From: Chamaecyparis obtusa
Lineage: Eukaryota; Streptophyta; Pinopsida; Cupressales; Cupressaceae
Reading direction: 5' to 3'
Assembly: GCA_027943335.1 (NCBI GenBank)
Contig: BSBK01004081.1
Span: 372,001 to 436,000 of the forward strand
Length of the DNA stretch: 64,000 nucleotides
In this document: one piece after another, positions 1 through 11,530 of the stretch
Numbering within the stretch: the stretch's first letter is position 1
How the letters are laid out: each line of letters begins with the position of its first letter
The notes under the pieces: generated by a model
What the model saw: only the letters and a program-made list of their open reading frames with translations
Told to the model about the DNA's origin: nothing
The model's database searches: none
Program-made: the position numbers and the translations under genes

Positions 1-1300
1 AACCCTATCATCATTTTAGGTAAGTTTTGTAACTCCCAAAAGGGTATCCAAAACTGTATTTGCTTTTGTGGAGGTCTAGCCTGTGTCAAGTTATGTCAGA
101 TTTTGTCATCTGCTAGGGCTACTAGGTATTAGGCCTGTTTGTGTGAATTGCCAAGTAAATTGTGTGACCAGAATTCTTAAGGGTTATTGTGGGTTTGTAT
201 ATGCTACGTTTACCTGATCCAAGATGTCTCAATGTTTGTTTGAAGATTGGGAGGTATTGAACCATAATAGGTGCTTGTAGCCTAATGCATTATTTGGTGT
301 CTTAAAGCCTTGTAGCCTTGCGAAGGTCATGACAAGAAGAAGAGAGTTTACTGCAAAGGGGAATAAACCCATTGTTGTGAAATATGCCTCATTTATGTTG
401 AGTTGAACCCCTGCTCTGCAGCAACATTTAGAGGAATTAAATTTAAATCAAATTAATTTTTCTTACTGTTATTGTGGCCAACCCCTCTGGATATGATTGC
501 TCAAATTTGGAGAATGTCATATAAAATAAAATTAAAAAATTGTACCTATGGCTGACCTGCTTGGAGAGTCATCTCTCTTGGGTCAAAAGGTGCATGTGTG
601 GGGTATGAAAGAAGCAAAAATTGTCTTGTAAGCAGGAACAATGTAATGTGATATCTTTCCATACATGAGCAGAACTGAAGGACTTAAAAGTTGGAGGTTA
701 ATAGCAGCTTTATGAAGCAAATTTGAGTGGATTGATGAAACATATATGAGCAGATTTATGAAGCATACATGAGCATATTTATGAATTATATTTAAGGCAG
801 ATTTATAGAGGACTCTGTAAGTGATTGAAGGTAGATATTTGTGGAGTTACAAAAGATCTAAGAGAAGAATTATAGCAGATTTTAGTAGATCTGGTAAGAT
901 TATTTTGTTGCAAATTTTAAGCTGATTTACTCTTCAAGAAGACTAAGATTTTGTTGTTCAAGTGGTTGGGATCTCTCCACATAAGAGATTGGTGTCTTTT
1001 GCTGGGTTGGTGCACAGTTGTGGGGATTGATATCTCCAGTGGGTTGGTGCCTACAAATATAAGCAAGAATTGGAGTATCTAGGAGGTTGGTGCCAGAAAG
1101 TTGTAAGAGAAGTACTTATACACAAGAAAATATTTTTGCCATGGTTTTCTCCTAAAAAGATTTCCACATAAATCTTGTTTTCTGCTTCTGCTATTAATTG
1201 TTGATATTGTGGTTGTTGATTTGAAAAAGTTAAAAGGATTGTCTTATACTGATACACTGCCCACCCCTCCCAGTATAATTGTGTGCTCATCACATCACAC
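1..1300. other. No gene recognised
   Basis: AT-rich sequence without a convincing exon, RNA gene or transposon boundary. Short frames on both strands lack family features. It may be the degraded 5' part of the hAT element that follows. Confidence 0.5.
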
Positions 1301-1307
1301 ACTAAGA

Positions 1308-3345
1308 CCAAAGTTGGGAACTATTATTTGTAAATTTTGCAAGAAAAAAGTTCTAGGCTCATCAATTGCCTCAAGTATCATCTCACATATAATATTTGTC
1401 ATGATGTTAAACTGTGTCGCAATGTTATGGAAGAGTAATTGTGATAGATGCAAAAAACCCTTGCAATGTTAGAAAAGAATAAACTAGAAAGGGTGGCGGC
1501 AAATGCAGCCATAGAAGTAGCCACTAAATGGAATTCCAACATGCAGGCAAAAATGTAGATGGATATGAAAGAGATTGTGGGTTTTAACCATGGCCCATGC
1601 ATTTGCAACAAATCTAGGTCATCTAGTTTGTGTATAGCCGAACCACTAGATTTTTTTAACCTTGAAAGTTGAAACACACCTAAAGCACAACCTTCACTTC
1701 AAGGTATGTGGAACAAGAAGATTTGCAAGGAAGCAAAATAACCCTTAGCTACTTTCTATTTCTATAACATTCCTTTCAACACAATGAAGTGCCCATATTG
1801 GGAGTACTTGGTCACAACATTTATAAATGCAACAAAAGAGTACACGGTGTCCCCTCCACAAGATTTAAGTATGTGTTTACTCTAGAATGTTATTAGAGAT
1901 GCAAAATCATTTTTTGAAGAACAAAACAAGCAATGGTGCAAGTTTACATGAACCATACTATTAAATGAGTGGAAAATGGATGGAACTATACCCTCATCAA
2001 CACTGGCTATTAAAGGGAGATCTAACCAAACACCACGCAATAAGAAAATTGGATTCTTTAGTTATATCTTACAATTACTGCTTATGTACAAAGTTATAAA
2101 TATTTTATTTATAAGTTCTTAGTGGAAGTATTGGGGTAGAAACACCTCAAATCTTCAAAAGTGGGCCTCCAATGTTTTATATTAGCCTTGTCACACTTAT
2201 AGATGTGATGAAAATTAGAGTTGTTTTAGGACATCACACAAAGAAGCCCAATAATTTGTTTCAAACATGTATCAATGACCTAATTTTTATGGAATACAAC
2301 ATTCACCTTTGCACTAGAAAGGTGTAAGACAAAGCTGCTCAGGGACTATAAACTTAAATGACATTGATCTGTTCAAGAACTAGACTAAGCAAGATGAGAA
2401 CACCTCTTCTTTAGAGATGACAAGATTGTTGATTTTTAGAGGCACACTATTGAGGGTGCAAGCATAGGAGAGGCAAGACACACTAGACTGGATGATATCA
2501 TTGCAGATGTTGAATATAAGGAAAAGGTGAGTTATTGCCATCTATCCAGGGTGGAGCCACAAACTTCTAATATAAGAGTGTTATTATAGCTGAATACAAG
2601 GAGTAGCCCCTCGCCCCAATTTTTACTAGAATTGGGAAGATGAAATTGTAATTTATCGTAACTTACATAGGTATGTAGTTAATGCTAATAATTTTGAATG
2701 ACAACCATAGGAATTCATAATACATATCACAGATATCAATTGGCCATTATATTCACACGATGTGATATCATACTCTTTTCTCATTCAAATCTAATATAGA
2801 GCACTTGTTAGCATTTTGCAAATTCAATTGATACCATGTAAGCATCAAGCAACAAAATAATAAAGTCTTCTCTTATAGCTTACAAATTTTTTATTATTTT
2901 TCTATAAGCTACCTAATTGGAATATTGGTGCAAAAATACCCCAAACCTTCAAAAGCTAACCATTTGTAATTTGTCTCAATCTTGTAGCATTTTTGGATGT
3001 AAGTGCAACTAGAATTTATTTGAAGCCATGTACACAAAGAAATGCAACAAGTTGACACAAAAGCTCTTTAACCTAATCTTTGTGTGATACAACCTTTAAA
3101 TTCATATAAGAAAGGCAGGGGAAAAATCTAAATTTTTTTGAAAGCTATGCTCCACAGGTTGTCTCAACCTTGTAACAGTAGGTTTGAGGCAATTTAAATG
3201 AAATAGGACAAGTCAACACAAAAGTGTCTCAACTGCCTTGTCTTGTGCAAAACAACCTTTTCCTTAATATAAAAGACAAAGGACACAGCTACCCAAGAGC
3301 TGATTGACTTGGTGAATATTGATCCATACAATGACTAGATTACAT
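1308..3345 (+). pseudogene. Decayed hAT transposase with triplicated C-terminus
   Basis: This is the relic of a plant hAT-family transposase of the BED/DUF659/hAT-dimerisation type, a cut-and-paste DNA transposon enzyme. In order: a BED zinc finger at about 1325-1440 (ICKFCKKKV, then KYHL and CHDVKLCRNVMEE after a frameshift); a DUF659-like segment at about 1755-1985 (FYNIPFNTMKCPYWEYLV and NEWKMDGTI can be read); and the C-terminal dimerisation segment at about 2110-2400 (WGRNTSNLQKWASNVLY). That C-terminal segment recurs at about 2925-3125 (NTPNLQKL) and, shortened, at about 3148-3345. Frameshifts and stops occur throughout, so it is not functional. Assignment rests on motif recognition by eye. 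The copia element at 3500 lies inside the third copy. Confidence 0.72.
2110..3345 (+). repeat. Three tandem diverged copies of the hAT C-terminal segment
   Basis: Unit 1 (about 2060-2870), unit 2 (about 2870-3125) and unit 3 (about 3130-3499, continuing at 10591-10820 beyond the inserted element) share the order dimerisation segment, then acidic tail, then a TA-rich 3' part with a conserved 'gaaattgtaa' stretch. Divergence is high, so the duplication is old. Exact unit borders need a self-alignment. Confidence 0.6.
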
Positions 3346-3499
3346 AGCATGAATACACCCCTATGTTTATAAAAGATTAGATTGTTGATTTCAAGAAGGA
3401 AGCAGAGAAGGATACAACAAAAGCAACAATTGTTGGATTGCATGACACCTTGGGAGATGTTTTTAAAAAGAAGAATCATTTCCTTTTTCTTCAAGGGTG

Positions 3500-3738
3500 T
3501 ATTACGATAATAGATAGTTTCTTATTTTATCTTTTTCTTTCGTCTATTTCTAATGGTCACTCTTTTTGTAATATTTCCATAAACTCCTTTTGTTCGTTAT
3601 GAAAACTTTCTCTTTCACTCTACAAGAATGTTTCTATTTCCTCTCTCCTACTCGTTATAGAAACATTCTCTTGTATCTTGTATATATAGATCATTCATGA
3701 TCATTGTTTAATAACACATTCATTATTTTACCACAATA
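3500..3738 (+). repeat. 5' LTR of copia element
   Basis: 239 bp. Matches 10354-10590 over its whole length and, as reverse complement, the solo LTR at 19890-20144. Contains a 'tatatata'-like core about 60 bp before its end. Confidence 0.9.
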
Positions 3739-3749
3739 TGGTATCAGAG
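3739..3749 (+). promoter_or_regulatory. Primer binding site
   Basis: TGGTATCAGAG immediately after the LTR matches the complement of the 3' end of plant initiator methionine tRNA, as used by many copia elements. Confidence 0.85.
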
Positions 3750-4223
3750 AAAATTCCTGGCCTCTTTGAAAAATTTTAATTTCTTCTTTGAAATTATTAG
3801 TTCAAGATTTTCGAAGCTTTTTTGCCCCGAGTGTGCTCAAAATTTGCATTTTTTTCCTCACCCACCCGTCTAGGGTTTCTGATTCCTTGTGGATTTTTTA
3901 GAGCTCAATTGTGTTGTCGTTCGTTTTTTCTAAGTGCCTCGATTTTTGTGCCTAAATTTGCCTGCCAGTGGATCCAAAATCTGGCAACATATTCCTGGTG
4001 GGTTTTTGCATATCTCAACTGGGTCAGTCTCACTTTTTTTGGGGTGCATCATTTTCCTTGCCTCAATTTTCGAGTCAATGGATTCAGAATCTAATATCAG
4101 ATTCTATCTAGGTTTTTTGAGGTCTTCATTGGGTCTCTTCAAATTTTTTGGGTCTTCCGTTAATCTTCCTTGAAGTTCATGCCCTTTTCTAATTTTTCAC
4201 ATTTTTTCTCTGAAAAACGTGCT

Positions 4224-4488
4224 ATGGCATCTCTCACCAATCTTATGCTGGAAGGCAAACAGTGTTTCAACGGAAAGAACTACAACACCTAGAAGCAGCA
4301 CATGTTGACGATTTTCGAGTACCCTCGCCTTGAGACGCTTGTTCAAGGTACCGAGACTCGTCCTACCACAGCCGATGCGACTCAAGACAAGTTTGATGAA
4401 CGTAATCGTGAAGCGGTTATGCTCATTAAGCTTTCAGTTACTGATGATCAACTGCCTCAAATCCCGTATGGCAAGACAATTGCAGAGA
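4224..4488 (+). pseudogene. copia gag, N-terminal part
   Basis: Starts ATGGCATCTCTCACC. The reading frame shows typical copia gag features: NGKNYNT, a stop where the family has Trp, then KQHMLTIFEYPRLETLVQGT and a DKFDERNREA-like helix. The in-frame TAG replaces the conserved Trp codon (TGG to TAG). The frame is cut at 4488 by the nested LTR element and resumes at 10195 with a TVLKDLHETSDKSRAFFL-like sequence, then is lost within about 100 bp before the polypurine tract. Role in an intact element: capsid-like particle protein. Not functional here. Confidence 0.8.
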
Positions 4489-5731
4489 TGTAAGAACCCC
4501 AATAGTTCTAACCAATGCAATTGATGATGTTATCTTGAATTTTGAAAGTTTTTGCAATGTGAAAGTTATACAATGAAGCAAATTGCAAGTACGATGAAAT
4601 ATAACTAATTAATGACAATTATGTCACTGCTGTTACAAATGTAATTTATTTCTTTTTTACCCAACAATTCAAAATATACAACCATGTGACAAGTACAACA
4701 ATACTTTGCAAAGATTCATACCCGGAATGAAGAATTCACCATTTATTTGTAAATCTGGGCACAAATGGTGACTGTTGTAGCTTTTTTTCAGATTATTGAA
4801 TGTTTATTCAGATCTGAAAATGTATAATTTCTGCTCCTTAAAAGATATGCAGCCTCTATGTTTATTATGGCAGCTTCCTTGGATGATGACTGCTCACAAA
4901 ACTCTTTCAATCTGCAATTAAATGTCTTCAAATTAATCCCCAAATGATCATAAATGCACAAACCTCTAAAAGGCTAATGTAGAACAATGGCTAGCACAAC
5001 CAGCAATCTCAGTGAAATCTTTCACCACCTCAAAGCTGAGTAATAATGGCTTCCAAACTTGCAATGGCTCCTTGAAACCCTTGCTAGAGAAACTCATAAA
5101 ATTCACCAAGTATTAAAGCACAAAAATGATCAATTTCCATATATGAGAATGAGCTCTTAAGTCCCTTTTTATTCTTTCTCATGAGAGCTCAAACACATTC
5201 CTTACCAATGTGGGATAAAAGATTACTTTTTTTCCTCTTAATAATTCATTTACTCCAATACTTTTATTAATACCTTGGCTTAAGCTTCCATGAATTAATT
5301 GAATAAATAGCCCTTTCCAATGATGACTCAATGCTCAACTTAAGTGAAATTATAAAGTTAAACTATAACTTTATAATAAGCCATTTAATGATTTAATAAT
5401 AATTTGGCCACTAAAATAATAACTCCCAAAATACTTATCCTTTAAATATGTCATCTGAAACAGGAGTCACACCTATTATTTCCCCACGTGACCAAATGCA
5501 CTTTCCAAAAATAGAAAGGGTCTTTCTCGAAAAACATTAGGCTTACTATAAATAGTAAACATGGCAAAACTATAGCAAATGAAGTCGAAACAATGCCAAA
5601 CCAAAGCATATTGAATCTTGAAGTCGATGCCCACTGAAAGAGACCCTCTGTCCATCCCCATTAGCCTGTGAGGGTCACATGATAGGCTAATCCATCCATA
5701 GTCATGGTCACGCTACAAAGGGGACATTCCA
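4489..5731 (-). repeat. 3' LTR (left) of nested element
   Basis: Begins TGTAAGAACCCC and ends GGGGACATTCCA on the plus strand. Matches 8944-10194 nearly throughout, with small indels. Confidence 0.9.
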
Positions 5732-5766
5732 GTCCTCCCTCCCCAAGATTGCTTGTCCTCAAGCAA
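5732..5766 (-). promoter_or_regulatory. Polypurine tract and conserved upstream block
   Basis: On the minus strand this reads TTGAGGACAAGCAATCTTGG followed by GGAGGGAGGAC, directly upstream of the 3' LTR. The same block sits in the chromovirus (27812-27846) and in the element at 34416-39462 (36327-36361). Confidence 0.75.
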
Positions 5767-6576
5767 TCACAGGAATCAAAGAAACACAATGATCCACCCG
5801 GATCCCAAGGATAAATATGTATAATGTCCCTAGCGTCACCTGCAAACTCTTATGATGATAACTCTATCCATAGAGCTATCCTGAACATACTGTCACCATG
5901 CCAACGATGACGACTCAACCAATCCACGGTGCTAAGCTTGTCCCCACCTGGATCCCAATAGACACGCAACTTACATCTATCCACAACCAGAAAGAATGGA
6001 TATCTGATATCAACTGATAGATCAAATCTCCCTGCACACCCTACCAATCTGCTCTGAGGATGAAGCTCATCTGTGCAACAGGAACAAGAACTCTCATATC
6101 CGTGATATCCACCCCCTGCAAAATCATCATAGGTATGCTACCCCTGCAAGTCACCTCCTGCTAACTTGCAGTAATGAACTCTATCAACTGTAGATGGAGA
6201 AAACCCATCCCATAACGGATGATATAAACCTAGAGCCAACCCACACCGACATACAACCAAGTCCTCAACCGATGGGTCAAAAGAGAAATGATGAATGGTC
6301 CTCACTATGTAATCAAGATGAAATGCTCCAATCTCCGACTCTGAACAATTGGTTGGGTGGGATTCTGAATAACCCGCTCAGCAAACCCAACCACAAAATC
6401 CCTATGAGGAAGCATTGTAGTCAAGGTATCTACAATTTTCCTCACTAAAAGTTGAATACATCCCAGAGGAGAGTACCCTCAGAAGTTCTAAAAGGTCCTT
6501 CCCGCAAAATTGAACTCTCAAGCAAGTACTCCATGAAAGACTCCGTGCAGTAGAAATTATAGGAAGCAGCATCAAC

Positions 6577-8844
6577 CTACTCGCCTGCAACCCACAAATG
6601 ATCCCTCTGAAACTGTGGCACTACCAACTGTCTATCGCTATCAGTTGTATGAGATGAAGTAATAGATTTGTTACTGACAGAAGGAAACAAATCCCCATGA
6701 AAGCTCGTCTTCAAATCAGATGATACCCTACCCAAGTCCTGTGAAGAAGAGGGAGTAGTGTCAGAAACTGACACACAACTCTCTAAAGAATCCACTACTA
6801 TGACATCAGGACTCTCAATAACCTGTTTTGCATCATCTGTCAGTGTGCTAACTACTAGAGGACCTGATGCAACAAGAAGCTCTTTGTTGTCCTCCACTAA
6901 TGTACTCATCTCATCTGTAACTACTACAATTGTATCAAGGATGGATGTAACCGTGTCCCCAACACATCCATCACTGCTAACTGTGGAAGTTGACTGACCA
7001 CCAACCACTACTATATGCAACTGAACTAGATCTATGGCTGGTAAAGACTGTATCCGCTCCAACTCCACAATCACCTCTCCCAACTGCGACTGTGACTCCT
7101 GAAGAGCCCACTAAGTGCCCTGTAAAGCCTCAAAAGGTTGTTGCGAGCTCCTGAGTAAGCTCACTCACCTCTTCTTTATCCATCAGTGTCTTGTATGCCG
7201 TAATCCCCCACTCAACTAGGTGATCTCGGTCGGCTACCAATTGTAAATAATCATGTCTCAAAATCATGACAGCCTCACGCAAAGAATGAATCTCTGTCAA
7301 GGAAAGGTAACCACCACTGTGCTCATCTGTCATAGGAGCACCCCAACCATAAACAACCAACAGCTGATGAGTGGCATCAAAATGCTTGAAAGTAGAAGTA
7401 ATATCTCTCTCACCAACTCTTAATTGGCTAGTCACATGATGACTCTGCACAACAGGTCTCCTATGCAAAATCTCAACTGCACTGTGCACACAATAGAAGG
7501 AAGCTATATCCAACAAACTTCCCTCAAGATCACCGTATCTCTGTGTACTATCATCTGAGCACACATCTGCAAACTGAGTACTGACATCGGACTCATCCTC
7601 ATCTACCCCCGAGGAAGTTGTTGAATCTGTCTCATCACAAACCTCAACTACCTCATCCTCTACAACCACATGACAATCCAGATCCTAGGACCCATCCTCA
7701 CTCACTAACAACTCAAAGTCCTCCCCCAGGGTCTAATAAATCAAGCATGACTCGCTGTAGGTAGAGTCATCCTCATGAGTCACCAAAGAAGTAACCTCAT
7801 CTCTAGAAGTGGAAGTCCTAGCGGTAACAAACTCCTGCAACTCATATGCTTCTCTATTCTCAACCGTGAGTCCCTATAAAAAAGGATCCTAGAACCCACC
7901 ACCATTGGATGACAACGCTGAGTCCACACCCAAAGTCTGATATGAAAAACTAGAAACACTGCAGCACCCATCATCCTCACTCTCAACATCAGAGGTATCC
8001 GCGATGCTAGTATCAACATCATCTATCTGAGACCCCTCTGCTAACTCTGGCTGCATTCATGACTCAATGTCATTGCATGAATCACCTACACTGTGGCATG
8101 AATCTATGTGACCTGACTCATCTGTAACACTCCCATCATGAGTGTTATCACTAGGTAGCTCCATGCTCACATCCTCAATTCAGGAAAAGACTGATGTCTC
8201 CTGCACTGACTCCGCACTGCAACTATTGTCATAAACATCAGAGCTATCAGAGCTCATATACTCCTCATAGTCCTCAAAGATAACACCATCATCTATGGTG
8301 TCAGAATCCATAGTGGTATCTACAACATCCTCCACTCTCACACTATCCATGGCATCAACAACAAGCTCACATAAAGGATTGTTGTCTTGCAAATCAGACC
8401 CTGTGTCACTAACTCTAATAGGCTCGGGATGTTGAAACTCAGTACCACTATCTGCCAACAAGATAGGCACATCCACATGTCCCTGTCAAGAGTCTCCATC
8501 ATCATATGTGCAAATAGGACTAGTGGTCATCCTACTAAGAACAGGATCATATCTACAATGATCAGTGGCTGCTAAAAACTCATCATGAAGATTCCTAGAT
8601 ATCTCACCTGCAAGAACATCCCGTTTCTCTTCCTGCAATCTTTGTGGGGAAGACTTCCTGAAGAAGGAAACCATGAAACTAGCTGCCCTGTCAACAGTGG
8701 CCAGATTGCAAGTTGGGCTTTTAGCCTTTCTTGTGTTTGCCTCAATTTTTCCATTTCATTTTCCAAGGCACTTGATTGTTTCCTGAACCGTGACACACTG
8801 CTCAATTGGTTTCCATATTTACTTGGTTTTCTATATTTATCCAT
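6577..8844 (-). pseudogene. Broken acidic coiled-coil ORF of the nested element
   Basis: A long minus-strand coding remnant starting about 90 bp inside the primer binding site, at MDKYRKPSKYGNQ. It reads through a charged coiled coil (ENEMEKLRQTQERLKAQL), then after a frameshift near 8690 a basic segment (FFRKSSPQRLQEEKRDVLAG). A long Asp/Glu/Ser/Thr-rich stretch follows (8476-7700), then a helical part (HSLREAVMILRHDYLQLVADRD at about 7290-7220) and, after another frameshift near 7135, a Val/Ser/Thr/Asp-rich end. Several in-frame stops occur. No zinc knuckle, protease or polymerase motif is visible and I do not recognise the family. It may be a diverged gag-like structural protein or a captured host sequence. 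Confidence 0.55.
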
Positions 8845-8930
8845 GGCTGAAAAATAAAGCTAGATTGTTGGTCACTCCAAACAAATGTGTGAGCTCAATA
8901 ATTTTCAACCCAACAAGATGGCAGGAAACC

Positions 8931-8943
8931 ACTTTGATACCAC
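8931..8943 (-). promoter_or_regulatory. Primer binding site of nested element
   Basis: Minus strand reads GTGGTATCAAAGT directly inside the 5' LTR. This is an initiator-Met tRNA type site with one change from TGGTATCAGAG. Confidence 0.75.
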
Positions 8944-10194
8944 TGTAAGAACCCCAATAGTTCTAACCAATGCAATTGATGATGTTATCTTGAATTTTGA
9001 AAGTTTTTGCAATGTGAAAGTTATACAAATGAAGCAAATTGCAAGAACGATGAAATATAACTAGTTAATGACAATTATGTCACTGCTGTTACAAATGTAA
9101 TTTATTTCTTTTTTACCCAACAATTCAAAATATACAACCATGTGACAAGTACAACAATACTTTGCAAAGATTCATACCCAGAATGAAGAATTCACCATTT
9201 ATTTGTAAATCTGGGCACAAATGGTGACTGTTGTAGCTTTTTTTCAGATTATTGAATGTTTATTCAGATCTGAAAATGTATAATTTCTGCTCCTTAAAAG
9301 ATAATGTAGCCTCTATGTTTATTATGGCAGCTTCCTTGGATGATGACTGCTCACAAAACTCTTTCAATCTGCAATTAAATGTCTTCAAATTAATCCCCAA
9401 ATGATCATAAATGCACAAACCTCTGAAAGGCTAATGTAGAACAATGGCTAGCACAACCAGCAATCTCAGTGAAATCTTTCACCACCTCAAAGCTGAGTAA
9501 TAATGGCTTCCAAACTTGCAATGGCTCCTTGAAACCCTTGCTAGAGAAACTCATAAAATTCACCAAGTATCAAAGCACAAAAATGATCAATTTCCATATA
9601 TGAGAATGAGCTTTTAAGTCCCTTTTTATTCTTTCTTGTGAGAGTTCAAACACATTCCTTACCAATGTGGGATAAAAGATTACTTTTTTTCCTTTTAATA
9701 ATTCATTTACTCCAATACTTTTATTAATACCTTAGCTTAAGCTTTCATGAATTAATTGAATAAATGGCACATTCCAATGATGACTCAACCCTCAACTTAA
9801 GTGAAATTATAAAGTTAAACTATATAACTTTATAATAAGACATTTAATGATTTAATAATAATTTGGCCACTAAAATAATAATAACTCCCAAAATAATTAT
9901 CTTTTAAATATGTCGTATGAAACAAGAGTCACACCTATTATTTCCCCACATGACCAAATGCACTTTCCAAAAATAGAAAGGGTCTTTCTCGAATAGCATC
10001 AGGCTTACTATAAATAGTAAACGTGGCAAAACTATAGCAAATGAAGTCCAAATGAAAGCCAAACCAAAGCATACTGAATCCTAAAGTAGATGCCCACTGA
10101 AAGAGACCCTTTGTCCATCCCCATTAGCCTATGAGGGTCACATGATAGGCTAATCCATCCATAGTCATGGTCACGCTAAAAAGGGGACATTACA
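8944..10194 (-). repeat. 5' LTR (right) of nested element
   Basis: Begins TGTAAGAACCCC and ends GGGGACATTACA on the plus strand. Bounded on the right by the AGAGA duplication. Confidence 0.9.
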
Positions 10195-10353
10195 AGAGAT
10201 CTAAACAGTATTGAAGGATCTCCATGAGACATCAGATAAAAGCAGAGCCTTCTTTCTGCAAACCTCTCTGATCAACCCGAGGCTGCCTTTTCCACTTTTT
10301 GAGGACGTGCAAATTTATTTTTTTTTTAAGATAGATTGACCATTAAGGGAGGG
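10195..10353 (+). pseudogene. copia gag remnant after nested insertion, to polypurine tract
   Basis: Continues the gag frame interrupted at 4488 (after the AGAGA duplication), reading TVLKDLHETSDKSRAFFL, then diverges and runs directly into 'aagggaggg' and the 3' LTR. The protease to RNase H region is missing, so an internal deletion preceded or accompanied amplification. Confidence 0.7.
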
Positions 10354-10590
10354 TATTATGATAATAGATAGTTTCTAATTTTATCTCTCTTTCGTCTCTT
10401 TCTAATGGTCACTCTTTTTGTAACGTTTCCATAAACTCCTTTTGTTCATTATGGAAATTTTCTCTTTCACTCTATAAGAATGTTTCTATTTCCTCTCTCC
10501 TATTCGTTATAGAAACATTCTCTTGTATCTTGTATATATAGATCATTCATGATCATTGTTTAATAACACATTCATTATTTTACCACAATA
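10354..10590 (+). repeat. 3' LTR of copia element
   Basis: 237 bp, preceded by the purine tract at 10345-10353 and followed by the target duplication GGGTG (10591-10595). Confidence 0.9.
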
Positions 10591-10595
10591 GGGTG

Positions 10596-10960
10596 GAGTT
10601 ACAAGCAACAATAATCACTTGAATGTATAAGTTGGAAAGGAAATTGTAAATTTTTGTAATGTACATGGATACATAATTTGTTATTATGATTTGCAATCAT
10701 CACCATATCATATTTATTAGTTGTTTTAGTTACAAAATGATGCAATATTGTATTGCATATTTAAATCTAATAAAAAACACTTCCCCGAGAATTTACATGT
10801 CCATTTGATATATCATGTAATTGGTTTTTTTGATTAACAATTACGGTTTTTTTTTTGAGTTTGACGATTTCTATGCTTATAAGTTTTGTCAATCCATCAA
10901 GTTTAACTCAAATTTGGTCTAAGAGAGCTTTGTTGAATCACAAGTTCTTGAACTCTAATT
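10596..10960 (+). other. Right arm of hAT repeat unit 3; no gene
   Basis: The first about 220 bp continue the hAT repeat unit interrupted by the copia insertion (compare 2548-2860: 'gggtggag', 'gaaattgtaa', 'aaatctaata'). The rest is AT-rich with a T(10) run and shows no gene. Confidence 0.5.
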
Positions 10961-10976
10961 AGTATAAGAGAAAATT

Positions 10977-11530
10977 TGTTCAAGAACATCCCTGTATGCT
11001 AGGCTTTCAGGGAAAAGTCTACCAACAGGAAGGTGTGTTGTGCACAGCATGAACATGGTATCCTAGGTGAAACACAGTTACCAATCTCTGATGTAGTAAA
11101 TAAGGACTATAGTGTTAGAGAGAAGTTATCAAGTGAGTAATTTAGAATCTTTAGATGAAGAATCAACATGTAATTAAAGAATTTATTCTAGAACATCCCC
11201 GTCTGCTAGGCTTTCAAGGAAATGTCTACCAACAGGAAGGTATTTATTCTAGAACATCCCCGTCTGCTAGGCTTTCAAGGAAATGTCTACCAACAGGAAG
11301 GTATGTTGTGCACAGCATGAACATAGCATCCTAGGTGAAACACTGTTGACAATCCCTGATGCAATAGAGGACTATAATGTTAGAGAGAATTGTTATAAGT
11401 GAGTAGTTTATAATCTTTAGATGAATAATCAACATGTAACAAGAGTTAATTCATTCAAGAACATCCCTATCTACTAGTCTTTCAGGGAAATGTCTGCCAG
11501 CAGGGAGGTATGTTGTGCCCAAGCACAACC
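10977..11530 (+). repeat. Minisatellite, about 215-bp unit with an inner 61-bp duplication
   Basis: Three diverged units each begin with 'agaacatccc', continue 'gctaggctttcagggaaa' and 'gtctaccaacaggaagg', then 'gtgttgtgcacagcatgaac', ending in 'aatctttagatgaa.aatcaacatgta'. Between units 1 and 2 the 61-bp head is duplicated exactly in tandem (11182-11242 and 11243-11303), so that part is recent. Confidence 0.85.

Larger units (their letters stand above)
4489..10194 (-). mobile_element. Non-autonomous gypsy-like LTR element nested in copia gag
   Basis: Flanked by the perfect 5-bp duplication AGAGA (4484-4488 and 10195-10199), which joins the two halves of the copia gag frame. LTRs are 4489-5731 and 8944-10194 (about 1.25 kb). 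On the minus strand the primer binding site TGGTATCAAAG (8931-8942) follows the 5' LTR (right), and a polypurine block (5732-5766) precedes the 3' LTR (left). The 3.2 kb interior encodes no recognisable gag, protease, reverse transcriptase or integrase. It has only a broken acidic coiled-coil frame (6577-8844), so the element must use enzymes supplied by another element. Confidence 0.9.
3500..10590 (+). mobile_element. Ty1/copia-type LTR element, gag-only, split by a nested insertion
   Basis: LTRs at 3500-3738 and 10354-10590 are about 95% alike by eye. Both begin TATTA and end CACAATA rather than TG/CA. A perfect 5-bp target duplication GGGTG lies at 3495-3499 and 10591-10595. The primer binding site TGGTATCAGAG (3739-3749, initiator-Met tRNA type) follows the left LTR directly, and a purine tract (10345-10353) precedes the right one. 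After removing the nested element at 4489-10194, only about 0.9 kb of internal DNA remains, holding the start of gag and nothing of protease, integrase or reverse transcriptase. It is therefore a deleted, non-autonomous derivative that could move only in trans. Confidence 0.9.

Noticed and set aside
6194..6448. 84-codon plus frame inside the nested element
   Set aside because: Opposite strand to the element's coding direction, and no family feature.
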